Source: Bin87 sp034423575 (GTDB taxonomy: Bacteria > Chloroflexota > Dehalococcoidia > Lucifugimonadales > UBA3495). Taken from it: a stretch of DNA of 64,000 nucleotides. Under the pieces are notes generated by a model. It was not told where the DNA came from. It made no database searches and worked only from the letters and a program-made list of their open reading frames with translations. A program made the translations under genes and the position numbers. The DNA is taken from positions 1 through 64,000 of the forward strand of contig DAOUIF010000002.1 in assembly GCA_034423575.1 (NCBI GenBank), written 5' to 3'. Numbering within the stretch: the first letter of the stretch is position 1; each line of letters begins with the position of its first letter. This document shows, piece by piece, positions 1 to 7,533 of the stretch.

Positions 1-447
1 ATACGGGAAATTAGGTACGCCCATGAGGCGGGTGTACGCGCGGGCGGTGTTGGCGAACACAGTGGTGATGATGGTCGCCGCCGGGATGCCCTGGCGTTCC
101 AAGGTAATTCCGTCGTGCAAACTGCCCGACGAGCAGCCCCCTCAATCCCCGACACCGGCGATGACGAAATCCGCATTGCGGTGGAGATCAGCCAGGACTT
201 CGGGATGGGGCGGCAGCGACGAGCTGTGCTTCTTCGCGTAGAAGATGTCGGCAAACTCGAACTCTTCGTTCAGAGCGTTGGCGATGGACCAGAGGATCGT
301 GTCCGCGTTGGCCTTGGAGTTATCCAGCAGGCCCAGCCGCCCGCCTCGCAAGTCAATGGGACGGGCCGCCATGACCAACGGCACCTCTCCGGGATCGAAT
401 CCCGTGGGATCGACCAATTGCACGGTGGGAATTGCTTGGGAGGCCAT
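1..447 (-). CDS. UGSC-family selenoprotein (partial; in-frame TGA read as Sec)
   Basis: The frame starts at ATG 447 behind an AAGGAG ribosome binding site and runs 101 codons to a TGA at 144-142. It then stays open for 47 more codons to the window edge, so the C-terminus is missing. Around the TGA it reads GDUGGCSSGSLHDGI, matching the UGSC (seleno)protein family signature (GD-U/C-G-S-C, then an HD pair). Downstream codons read like family sequence: LERQGIPAATI, then FANTARAYTRLMGVPNFPY. The motif here is U-G-G-C rather than U-G-S-C. A SECIS-like hairpin follows the TGA. Family members are predicted to be redox-active at the Sec/Cys pair; the substrate is unknown. It lies 33 bases after the 345-aa gene and is probably co-transcribed with it. 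Sec insertion is inferred; selA/B/C/D are not in this window. A C-terminal pseudogene is the alternative, but unlikely. Confidence 0.85.
110..132 (-). promoter_or_regulatory. Bacterial SECIS-like hairpin after the TGA codon
   Basis: On the minus strand the arms 131-127 (CGTCG) and 115-111 (CGACG) pair fully. A G126/A116 mismatch follows, then three more pairs (125-123 GCA with 119-117 TGC), closing a GTT apical loop at 122-120. A T132/G110 wobble can extend the base. Nineteen bases separate the TGA (144-142) from the loop. Known bacterial SECIS elements have a small apical loop with G in the first two positions, about 16-37 bases after the UGA, so this fits. The GU at the loop start also matches what E. 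coli SelB recognises in fdhF. The hairpin was folded by eye. Confidence 0.75.
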
Positions 448-480
448 GGGAACTCCTTATCCGGGTTCGGCGCGCGGATG

Positions 481-1518
481 CTAGATCACCGTGGTGACGG
501 CGGGCACACCGTAGTAGTTCATGATCAGTTCGCTGTACATGCCGCTGTCGCCGCCGGCCTTGAAGATCAGGATGTCTTCAGGCCCGGCAACGGACATGCG
601 TCGATTTTCGTCATCTCCGAGTTGAACCTCGCCGTGCACCATACCGAGCCTCTTCAATTCCCCGGTGGATCGCCACGCGCGTTCGTACAGGTATTGTTGC
701 ATATCGGAGCGGCTCCAGCCGAAGCGGCTGAGCAATTCGGAGTGCCAGTAGCCGATGACCCAGACCCACTTTATGTTGCGCCCGAAGTAGGAGGCCAACC
801 CGTGGGATGACATGCCGTCGGCGATGGAATCCATAAGGCTCTCGGCGGTGGTCCCGTAGCGGTTGCTGTGCATGGAGGGGTCCTGGATGGTGGCCACCGT
901 GACCGTTGATTGTTCAGGTGAATAGCCCTGGCTGACGTGGAAGGGCTCCCACGGGCTACCCTCCTCGTCTTCGCCGATCACGACGCCGAATTTCGTCAAG
1001 CTGCCCATGCAGCCGCGGTCCAACAGGCCGGGCCGCTGTTCAAAGACGTTGATCAAGATCAGCCGGAGGGCGCGGCCGATGGTGGAGTTGGCGCGATTGC
1101 CGGGGCTGAAGAGGTTGTCGGTGCAGTTCAGGTCGACCTGCCGGCGGATGGGACCGTTGACCGCCACGAGCAAACCGGTGGAATTCGTAACGGCGGACAC
1201 TTCGTGGATGCAGTTGGGGTCGTGCTCGAACAGCACGCGCATGGTCGCCAGGACGATGGGGAAATAAGACGGCAGGCAACCGGCCATGACCGCGTTGGCC
1301 GCGGCCTGTTCGGCCGTGAGCGTTCGGCGGCGCACCGGAACCTCGCCGAGCACGTGATCCGGCTCCATGCCGACCTCGTCGAGCATGGCCTGCACTCGGT
1401 CGGCGGTGGGCGGAATCACCGGCAGGCCATCGGTCCAACCGCGCCGGTAGCACTCTTCGATGGCGTCGAGGGAGTCGGGAATCGTATGTACGGCCGCTCG
1501 GGGCGCTGCTTCAACCAT
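481..1518 (-). CDS. Conserved protein paired with the UGSC selenoprotein (DGLPVIPPT motif)
   Basis: A 345-aa protein of unknown function, ATG at 1518. The N-terminal stretch GWTDGLPVIPPT is a motif I associate with proteins encoded beside, or fused to, UGSC-family proteins; this is from memory, not a search. Several cysteines sit in compact contexts (AGCLPSYFP, PNCIHE, LNCTDN, RGCMGS) and could be redox or metal sites. There is no signal peptide or obvious membrane span, so it is probably cytoplasmic. Its stop at 481 lies 33 bases before the selenoprotein start, so the two are likely one transcript and may form one complex. The C-terminal part reads like a surface-recognition or substrate-binding region (ILIFKAGGDSGMYSELIMN). 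I cannot name a reaction. Confidence 0.8.
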   Translation of the reverse strand: MVEAAPRAAVHTIPDSLDAIEECYRRGWTDGLPVIPPTADRVQAMLDEVGMEPDHVLGEVPVRRRTLTAEQAAANAVMAGCLPSYFPIVLATMRVLFEHDPNCIHEVSAVTNSTGLLVAVNGPIRRQVDLNCTDNLFSPGNRANSTIGRALRLILINVFEQRPGLLDRGCMGSLTKFGVVIGEDEEGSPWEPFHVSQGYSPEQSTVTVATIQDPSMHSNRYGTTAESLMDSIADGMSSHGLASYFGRNIKWVWVIGYWHSELLSRFGWSRSDMQQYLYERAWRSTGELKRLGMVHGEVQLGDDENRRMSVAGPEDILIFKAGGDSGMYSELIMNYYGVPAVTTVI

Positions 1519-1591
1519 TCAATTCCGTCCTGGCTAATTCGCGGTGGGCGCGATCAGCTTACAGTAAGGCATTCTAACAACGGCCAATCGT

Positions 1592-2323
1592 TTATCTCAA
1601 CTTTGCGGGCCAATGCACGCGGGCATGTGAGCCCAGGGCCAACAGGACGGACGCTGGTACGCCGGCCAGGGTGTTGCCCAAATCGTAGCCACAAAGAGCT
1701 GCGGTGTCGCATTCCAGCTCGTGGTCAACGACGGGAGCCAACGGCCATGGGTCTCTGGAAATTCGGTACGCTCGACGTTCAGCGCCGGATTGGCGGGTGT
1801 AACCCCAGTGGCGGGCGGTGAGGAATTCCTCTAACGAGCCTGGTTCCGCATAGTAAGGCCGTCCGCGGGCGGTGATACGCAATCCGTCGTGGCGGCCGCG
1901 CGTTCGCCACCGGTAGCGCAGGCGCAGTGTGGCCGGTTCTTCAGCCTGCTGCGTCCGCTCAGACTCGTGGGACACCGCGGCGGCGAGCATCGGTTCTCGG
2001 AACAAGCGGCGGCCGGCCAGGGCGACGCACGGATGCGAAACCATTTGCTTCAGGAAGACCACGCCAATCCGGTCGTCGCGGGGGTCGGCGGGTCGCACGT
2101 AGAACCGGATGTTGACCTCCGCGAAACGTGGTGGCAGAGCGGGCAGGCTCAGGAAACGCAGGTTTTCCATCCGCAAGCAGACGAGGCTAACGTAAGCCTG
2201 GCCTTGCCAGCGATCCAGCGACAGGCCGGGGGGCAAAAATGGCAGCAGACGATTTTCGTCGATGGGCCAGGAAAGGATCGCGATGTCGCGCCAACGAGCG
2301 GTGATCACGGCCGGACTGGACAT
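1592..2323 (-). CDS. DUF2071 (YqjF-like) family protein
   Basis: A 243-aa soluble protein. The N-terminal ITARWRDIAILSWPID followed by LPPGLSLDRWQGQAYVSLV is the typical opening of DUF2071/YqjF-family proteins (acetoacetate-decarboxylase-like fold). The length is normal for the family. Function is not established: members are uncharacterised, and the fold similarity does not prove decarboxylase activity. ATG at 2323 was chosen because the conserved region starts within 10 residues of it, although no clear Shine-Dalgarno precedes it. It lies downstream of the UGSC pair on the opposite side of a 73-base gap and shows no obvious functional link to it. Confidence 0.8.
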   Translation of the reverse strand: MSSPAVITARWRDIAILSWPIDENRLLPFLPPGLSLDRWQGQAYVSLVCLRMENLRFLSLPALPPRFAEVNIRFYVRPADPRDDRIGVVFLKQMVSHPCVALAGRRLFREPMLAAAVSHESERTQQAEEPATLRLRYRWRTRGRHDGLRITARGRPYYAEPGSLEEFLTARHWGYTRQSGAERRAYRISRDPWPLAPVVDHELECDTAALCGYDLGNTLAGVPASVLLALGSHARVHWPAKLR

Positions 2324-2474
2324 CGGGGCTACGGGCGCGCGACGGGGTGGTTCATGGGGTCACGCTGGCCACATCTGGCCGACCGCGTGTGGGCGACGAT
2401 ATCCGTCAGGCTGCTTGCGGCCCGCCGGGTGCGGGGCATGGCATGGGGGTTAGGTGCTCACGCGTACCGTGTTT

Positions 2475-2565
2475 GTCATCGCGAGTTGCGCAGAGACGAA
2501 GCGATCTCGTTGCTGGAAGGGACCCCATCACCCTCACGAGATTGCCGCGCTTTGCTCGCAATGAC
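2475..2565. repeat. Dispersed REP-like palindromic repeat, copy A
   Basis: The left arm 2475-2510 (begins GTCATCGCGAG, ends GCGATCTCGT) and the right arm 2536-2565 (begins ACGAGATTGCC, ends GCTCGCAATGAC) are imperfect inverted repeats around a 25-base centre. A second copy with the same arm sequences lies at 5474-5557. This palindrome type (GTCATTGCGAG...GCAATCTCG) is common between genes in many Chloroflexota and other bacterial genomes. It could act as a terminator, an mRNA-stabilising hairpin or a MITE remnant. Both copies here are intergenic. Confidence 0.75.
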
Positions 2566-2596
2566 ACTCGGAGTAAAACCGGGCACGCAAGAGGGG

Positions 2597-3229
2597 CTAG
2601 GAGAGGTTTTCCAGGCGGCGTTCGAGGCGGCGCTGCTGGAGGGAGACGGTCAGGTCGCCGCGGGTGCGCTCGAGGACGCCGCGCATGGCGTCGGTGCTGT
2701 GACGCAATCCGCCAGTGACGGCTTCGGGGAAGTCGACGGTGACGAGGATTCCGTAAATCTCGTCCATCAGCTCCATCAGCTCCTCGCAGCGGGAAGTGTC
2801 GTCGCGGCGCAAAGCGTCGAGAATGTAACGGCGCAGCTCGCCGATGACTTCCGCCATGCCGTTGAGGTAGGCGGGTGGGTCCATGTCCAAGGACTGGGCG
2901 TCCGGGATGTCCGCGCCGGAGATCACTGCCAGCGTTATGTTAGCCTCGGTGAACTCCTTCCGGGCGTCGGAAAGGAACCCGGCATAGTATATTTCGGGAT
3001 TGTCAACCCGTATTTTCCGGGTCTCGTCGAGCCTTTTTGAGGCCTCATCGATCAATTTTCGAGCCTCGATAAAGTCGTTGCGATGGACCGCGCGGATAGC
3101 GTTGGCTGAGTTCCGGATGACCTGTCGAGATACTCCAAGGGCCTGCTCCCGGGCGCGATGCCGAGCAGTCAGTTCTTCGACCGCCTGGTTGGACAAGGCG
3201 ACCAGGTGGGGGCCGTAACGGGTGGGCAT
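2597..3229 (-). CDS. Translin / TRAX-family protein
   Basis: A 210-aa, largely helical protein. Its C-terminal half (LNGMAEVIGELRRYILDALR, then LMDEIYGILVTVDFP, then GGLRHSTDAMRGVLERTRGD) follows the archaeal translin-family pattern. Around residues 93-97 it has the E-x-x-E-A arrangement (KEFTEANITLAV) that corresponds to the acidic catalytic residues of TRAX nucleases. Translins assemble into octameric barrels that bind or cleave RNA and ssDNA; that this one does so is inference. Such proteins are often mislabelled as haloacid dehalogenases, but no HAD DxD motif is present. It begins 10 bases after thiE ends, so it is the last gene of an fmdB-fmdB-thiE-translin operon. Translins are uncommon in bacteria. 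Confidence 0.8.
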   Translation of the reverse strand: MPTRYGPHLVALSNQAVEELTARHRAREQALGVSRQVIRNSANAIRAVHRNDFIEARKLIDEASKRLDETRKIRVDNPEIYYAGFLSDARKEFTEANITLAVISGADIPDAQSLDMDPPAYLNGMAEVIGELRRYILDALRRDDTSRCEELMELMDEIYGILVTVDFPEAVTGGLRHSTDAMRGVLERTRGDLTVSLQQRRLERRLENLS

Positions 3230-3239
3230 AACGGCGCCC

Positions 3240-4217
3240 CTAGACCCGCCCGCCGGCGGAGCGGATCGCCTCGGTCAGGGCGGCGGCGGCGGCCTCGGGT
3301 TCCGGGGCGCTACCCACGGCGGCGGTGACACAGATCGCGTCGGCGCCGGCTTCTACCACCGGGGCGACGTTGGCGGCGGTGATCCCGCCGATGGCGACCA
3401 GGGGGACGTTGGCGGCGGCCCGGGCCTGTCTCAAACGCTCCGGGCCCTGGGGCGCGCGAGTGACCTGCTTGGTGGTGGTGGTGTACATCGCGCCGAAGGC
3501 GACGTGGTCCGCGCCCATCTCCTGGGACTCGATGATCAGGTCGATCTCGCGGTTGGAGCGGCCCAACACCTGGCCCGGGGCGAGGATCTTGCGGGCCTCG
3601 GCGACGGGCAGGTCGGTCTGGCCGACGTGCAGCCCAACGTGGTCGGGACCCAGCGCGGCGGCCAGATCCGCATGGTCGTTCACGATGAGCAGGGCGTCGT
3701 TGGCGGCGCACAGGTCGCGGAGGGCCGTGCCCAGGGGCAATTGCTCGCCCTTGTCGCGGAGCTTGTCGCGCAACTGGAGCATGCGAGCGCCACCGTTGAT
3801 GGCGGCCCGGGCGATCTCCAGCGGGTCGCGGCCGCCGGTGACCTCGGGATCGACGATGACGTAGAGACCGCGGATGCGGTCGGCCTGGGCGCGGCGCAGG
3901 GTGGCGCCGATGCGGGCCACAGCGTCGTCCAGGGCGCGGCGCAACTGGAGCGAACCGTCGGCGGGGATGCCCTCAGTCTCATTCAGCACGTCCAGCAGGC
4001 CGCGGGCGGCGTCCGCCATCTCCAGGGCCTGGCGGTGATTCTCCACAACGAAGGGAGCGGTGGATGCCCGATCGGGGTCGCTGAAGCCGTCACCCAGCCA
4101 GCCGATCTCGCCGCGCATCAGGCCCTCGGGGAGCGCGTCGGAAACGACGATACCGTCGAGGCAGGCGACCAGGGCCGCCAGCAGATCGGGCAGGGAATTG
4201 CGTTCCTGATCCGTCAC
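3240..4217 (-). CDS. thiE: Thiamine-phosphate synthase with N-terminal extension
   Basis: Joins HMP-diphosphate and thiazole phosphate to form thiamine monophosphate. The TIM-barrel ThiE domain spans about residues 115-320: RGLYVIVDP, LQLRDK (148-153), LIVNDHADLAAALGPDHVGL, the phosphate loop region YTTTTKQVTRAPQG and VAIGGI. At 325 aa it is about 110 residues longer than a plain ThiE. The extra N-terminal helical part (ARGLLDVLNET, LQLRRALDD) is unassigned. It might be a diverged relative of the ThiD2-type domain fused to ThiE in some bacteria, but the similarity is weak. The GTG start at 4217 overlaps the TGA of the upstream fmdB gene (GTGA), which implies translational coupling. Confidence 0.9.
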   Translation of the reverse strand: MTDQERNSLPDLLAALVACLDGIVVSDALPEGLMRGEIGWLGDGFSDPDRASTAPFVVENHRQALEMADAARGLLDVLNETEGIPADGSLQLRRALDDAVARIGATLRRAQADRIRGLYVIVDPEVTGGRDPLEIARAAINGGARMLQLRDKLRDKGEQLPLGTALRDLCAANDALLIVNDHADLAAALGPDHVGLHVGQTDLPVAEARKILAPGQVLGRSNREIDLIIESQEMGADHVAFGAMYTTTTKQVTRAPQGPERLRQARAAANVPLVAIGGITAANVAPVVEAGADAICVTAAVGSAPEPEAAAAALTEAIRSAGGRV

Positions 4218-4549
4218 AAGTCCAATCCTTTGGGGGCCTCGCCGCTACGGGCGGAGTCGATGGATTCGCGGACCGAAGCGGGCATGTCAACGCCGTGGCG
4301 AGCGAAAGACTCCTCGACGTGCCGACCGATGTTGCGGGGGTCGCTATAGTAGTCGCGGGAATTGCCGTCGATGGGGTGTGCGCTGTGGACCTCGGTGGTG
4401 GTCTTGCCCATAGCGAAGGTGGACATGCGGCGCTCCACGTCGTCGCTGCCGCAAGCCTGGCAGGCCGGAGCAAGGGGGGAACTGATCGAGCGCACGAAGA
4501 TCGAGGAGACCTGCCGGCACTGACGGCAACGATATTCGTAGATGGGCAT
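4214..4549 (-). CDS. FmdB-family zinc ribbon protein (1)
   Basis: A 111-aa protein opening with MPIYEYRC, the hallmark of the FmdB/CxxC zinc-ribbon family. The zinc ligands are C8/C11 and C30/C33. The C-terminal 60 residues are polar and lack the ribbon. FmdB proteins are called putative regulators, but their biochemical role is not settled. It sits between a paralogue (4611-4928) and thiE, and its TGA overlaps the thiE start, so it is co-translated with thiE. A role in thiamine metabolism is possible by context only. Confidence 0.85.
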   Translation of the reverse strand: MPIYEYRCRQCRQVSSIFVRSISSPLAPACQACGSDDVERRMSTFAMGKTTTEVHSAHPIDGNSRDYYSDPRNIGRHVEESFARHGVDMPASVRESIDSARSGEAPKGLDL

Positions 4550-4610
4550 GATATTCGCGACGAATGGGGATCGAATCTGCCGTGCGAACTCGGGTTGCTC
4601 CGATGAACGC

Positions 4611-4928
4611 TCAGGGGTCGGGATCGGTGATTTCGTGCCGGTGCTCGTGGAACTCCGGGGTAACCTGGCCGCCCATGGCCTGACCCATGCGGCCCATGTG
4701 GCTGTCGATGCTGCCGATGTGGCTGTCGTCCAAATCGGCGGCGGCGTTGTCGGGCATCCAGTTGAGGCTATCGCCCCAGGAGCGGTGGAAAGAGAATCCG
4801 GACACCAAGCGGGTCAGGTCGGCACCATCGCAGTCGTTGCAGGTGAGCGCATCAGCCGGGGTCCAACTGAAAACGAGGCGCGATTGCTGCGCGCCACAAC
4901 GGTTGCAACGGTACTCGTAAACGGGCAT
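4611..4928 (-). CDS. FmdB-family zinc ribbon protein (2)
   Basis: A 105-aa protein opening with MPVYEYRC, with zinc ligands C8/C11 and C30/C33 at the same spacing as its neighbour at 4214-4549. The tails differ: this one is rich in Met, His and Asp (DSHMGRMGQAMGG, EFHEHRHE), which could add metal-binding capacity. It is the first gene of the fmdB-fmdB-thiE-translin group, 61 bases upstream of the paralogue. The pair probably arose by duplication followed by tail divergence. Function unknown. Confidence 0.85.
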   Translation of the reverse strand: MPVYEYRCNRCGAQQSRLVFSWTPADALTCNDCDGADLTRLVSGFSFHRSWGDSLNWMPDNAAADLDDSHIGSIDSHMGRMGQAMGGQVTPEFHEHRHEITDPDP

Positions 4929-5679
4929 GACGCGGGCATTGTAGCACGAGAAAATCGGGAAACTAAACGAATCGCAAGGTGAGCACGTGCAAGGTCAGTC
5001 ACGTCACCAAGTTGTGGCTCCGAGGGCACGAAAATGGTCTTACGGAACAAGGTGATCGTCCAATTGAATTATACCCGCATGACTCCGGAACGGCTGCGCT
5101 GTCGGTTGTCCTGACGGTTCAATAATATGCGGTGATCCGGCGCGGCCAATAGTTGTGGTCATTGGCACTCCGGCGCGACCAGGCCGTCACCACGCAGGTC
5201 GGGATAGACAGAGAGGCGCAGACCCCAAGCCTGTCGATGCCCAGTCACTGGTCCCGGTTCAGCAGACCGGGATTGTCAGCGCTCCGAAAGACGGTTGTAC
5301 GGAAGTAGCCACGGGGTACGGAGGCTGCCACTTGGCGGTGGATTGAGGATGAAGAAAGTGGTCGTCTATCTTGCACGACGGTTGGGTGATAAGATCGGCC
5401 GTGTGTGAAAGGCCCGCTGCGTTGGGGAATGTCGATTCTCGAGACAGTCTCACGCATGCGCACTCTGCAACGGCGAGGGTCGCAGCGGCGTGGCGATCTC
5501 GTTACGTCGTGCATGGCCTCTCTAGCGGCGAGATTGCCGCGCTCCGCTCGCGATGACGATTTGCCTGACGCAACGACAATTTGTCCGACGCTGGCATCAA
5601 AGGTCGCGAGTACATTGAGCATCGGAGACAACAGGATTTTAGCTTGAAACGCGGTCGGCACACACGGGAGGGCATTTTC
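4929..5679. other. Gene-free stretch between divergent units
   Basis: About 750 bases between the fmdB operon (-) and the binding-protein gene (+). No open frame here resembles a protein family. It contains repeat copy B (5474-5557). Just after that is a short degenerate tandem in which a unit near ACGATTTGCCTGACG (5557-5571) recurs as ACGACAATTTGTCCGACG (5573-5590). Promoters for both flanking units must lie here, but I see no convincing -35/-10 pair. Confidence 0.6.
5474..5557. repeat. Dispersed REP-like palindromic repeat, copy B
   Basis: The left arm 5474-5502 (ends GCGATCTCGT) and right arm 5529-5557 (CGAGATTGCCGCGCTCCGC, ends CGATGAC) form an imperfect inverted repeat. The right arm is nearly identical to that of copy A at 2536-2565. 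The two copies share orientation and bracket the fmdB-thiE-translin operon. Confidence 0.75.
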
Positions 5680-7533
5680 ATGCGTCCAATTACAAGAAAG
5701 CCTGCGGTCATAGCATTGGTGGCATTATCGGCGCTGTTGGCACTGGTCATCGCGTGCGGTGGCGCGGCAAAGGAGGAAGGGTCGGCCGCCCCACCGGCGG
5801 CATCGGATCAGCAGGCGAGACAGCAGGCCCCGGAACCCACCGCGACCCAGCGTGCTCCACAACAACAGGCCGCCACGCCGGTTCCCATCTCAACCCCAAT
5901 CCCCACTCCGGAAAGTCCTGCGGCGGGCTCATCGGAGCAACCCGTGGGAACTCTAAATGTGGGTCAGAAGGAACTCGGACCCTTCATGGGACACCCTGCC
6001 GTGACGGGTAACCCGCAGATCTTTGTCCTGCAAACCGCTCCCATCGGCGAATCGCTCCTGACCGTCAGTAGCGACTTGGAAATCACGCCAATGTTGGCTC
6101 ATGGCTGGGAAGTATCCGAAGACGGCTCGACGTGGACTTTCCATTTGAACCAAGGCGTCCAGTTCCACAAGGGTTACGGCGAATTGACCGCCGAGGACGT
6201 GATCTGGGGCATGCGGCAATTTGGAGCGGAGGGCTCCAAACACGCTCGGGCGTCCAACATCCGCAGGATCTGGGACAGTGAAGATGGCCACGCCATCGCC
6301 ATCGACGACTACACCGTGGAAGTCAATGCTGGAACACCGTGGTCGCCGGTCACCGCCGTGGAATTTCTCACGAGCCCGGGCGGCGCCGGCTCCTGGATCA
6401 TCAGCAAAAAACAGACTGATGAACTGGGGATGGAAGCGGCAAACAACCAGATCGCGGCCACCGGCTCCTGGGACCTGGTGGAATTCAGCACCGGATCCTT
6501 CTGGCGCATGGAAGCCGTGGAGAACCATTGGCGCAAGACCCCGCATTTCGCTGAAATGTACTTCCGAGAAATCCCCGAAGAATCTTCTCGGGTCGCCGGA
6601 TTCCAGACCGGAAACCTGGATACCACCGTCAGCGCTTTCGACTCCCTGGATGCTCTGCTCAGCGTGGAAGGCGCGGAACTGATGCGCCTGCCCGGTGGGG
6701 GAGAATCCGCGCTCAACATCTATGGTCAATACCACGTGGGGGCCGGTACGGACGACCAGTTGCCCGGCTTTGATCCGGAACTGCCCTGGATTTCTGCGAG
6801 CGCGGACGTCAACTCAGAAGAATGGGCCAACGCGGCGAAGGTTCGTAACGCGTTGTCCATCGCCATCGACCGCCAGGGTATTGTTGACACCTTGCTGCGG
6901 GGATACGGCAGTCCGGCCGTCATGTGGGAGTACGGGCAGTACGAAGACACCTGGCTGCCCCAGGAAATGCGCTGGGAATACAACCCCGAGAAGGCCAAAC
7001 AGCTTCTGGCGGAAGCCGGCTACCCAGACGGATTCAGCATCACATTGACGCCGTCCTTGCGCGGCGCGCCCGTTGAAGTGGAAGCTTGTGAGGCCATCGC
7101 TTCCATGTGGACCGATATCGGCGTGGACGTGAATTTCCAGAAGGTCCCCTACGGTACGCTGCGACCCACGATAGTGGGACGCACGTACCAGGGCGCCACC
7201 TGCCACGCCGCTGGCATCCGCCTGGAACCGGGCGTGGGGTTTACCGACAAGGGCTCGAAACTAGTCCACCAGGCAGTGTGGTCCAGCGGCGCCGACCACC
7301 CCTGGCTTGACGAAAAGATCGCTCTGCACAAGGCCGAGATCAACTCCGAGGCACGCCGAGACTTGGCACTCGAGATCACCACGTTCATGTTCGAAAACGC
7401 CATCACCAATATTGGACTGTACAACTTCGACGTGATCTGGCCAGTTGGTCCGAGAATCCAGCCCTGGTCCGAGGGCGTGCGCTTCCGTGATCTCCGCAAC
7501 ATCAACGGGTACGAGTACATACAGCCGCGGTAG
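5680..7533 (+). CDS. Peptide-type ABC substrate-binding lipoprotein (SBP family 5)
   Basis: A 617-aa exported lipoprotein. ATG 5680 follows GGGAGG and begins MRPITRK, then a hydrophobic segment and the lipobox LVIAC, so Cys would be lipidated. A low-complexity Pro/Thr/Gln linker follows (residues 35-85). The mature part has the family-5 periplasmic-binding pattern: LTVSSDLEITPMLAHGWEVS, then WTFHLNQGVQFHKG, and the C-terminal NPEKAKQLLAEAGYPDGF. This family binds oligopeptides, dipeptides, nickel chelates or sugars; the substrate here cannot be read from sequence. No permease or ATPase gene adjoins it, so it is an orphan that may share a transporter encoded elsewhere, such as the one at 48708-52578. 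An upstream in-frame start at 5581 lacks a binding site and would bury the signal peptide. Confidence 0.9.
   Translation: MRPITRKPAVIALVALSALLALVIACGGAAKEEGSAAPPAASDQQARQQAPEPTATQRAPQQQAATPVPISTPIPTPESPAAGSSEQPVGTLNVGQKELGPFMGHPAVTGNPQIFVLQTAPIGESLLTVSSDLEITPMLAHGWEVSEDGSTWTFHLNQGVQFHKGYGELTAEDVIWGMRQFGAEGSKHARASNIRRIWDSEDGHAIAIDDYTVEVNAGTPWSPVTAVEFLTSPGGAGSWIISKKQTDELGMEAANNQIAATGSWDLVEFSTGSFWRMEAVENHWRKTPHFAEMYFREIPEESSRVAGFQTGNLDTTVSAFDSLDALLSVEGAELMRLPGGGESALNIYGQYHVGAGTDDQLPGFDPELPWISASADVNSEEWANAAKVRNALSIAIDRQGIVDTLLRGYGSPAVMWEYGQYEDTWLPQEMRWEYNPEKAKQLLAEAGYPDGFSITLTPSLRGAPVEVEACEAIASMWTDIGVDVNFQKVPYGTLRPTIVGRTYQGATCHAAGIRLEPGVGFTDKGSKLVHQAVWSSGADHPWLDEKIALHKAEINSEARRDLALEITTFMFENAITNIGLYNFDVIWPVGPRIQPWSEGVRFRDLRNINGYEYIQPR

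Noticed and set aside
2597..3229. Haloacid dehalogenase
   Set aside because: No DxD nucleophile motif; the helical sequence follows the translin family.
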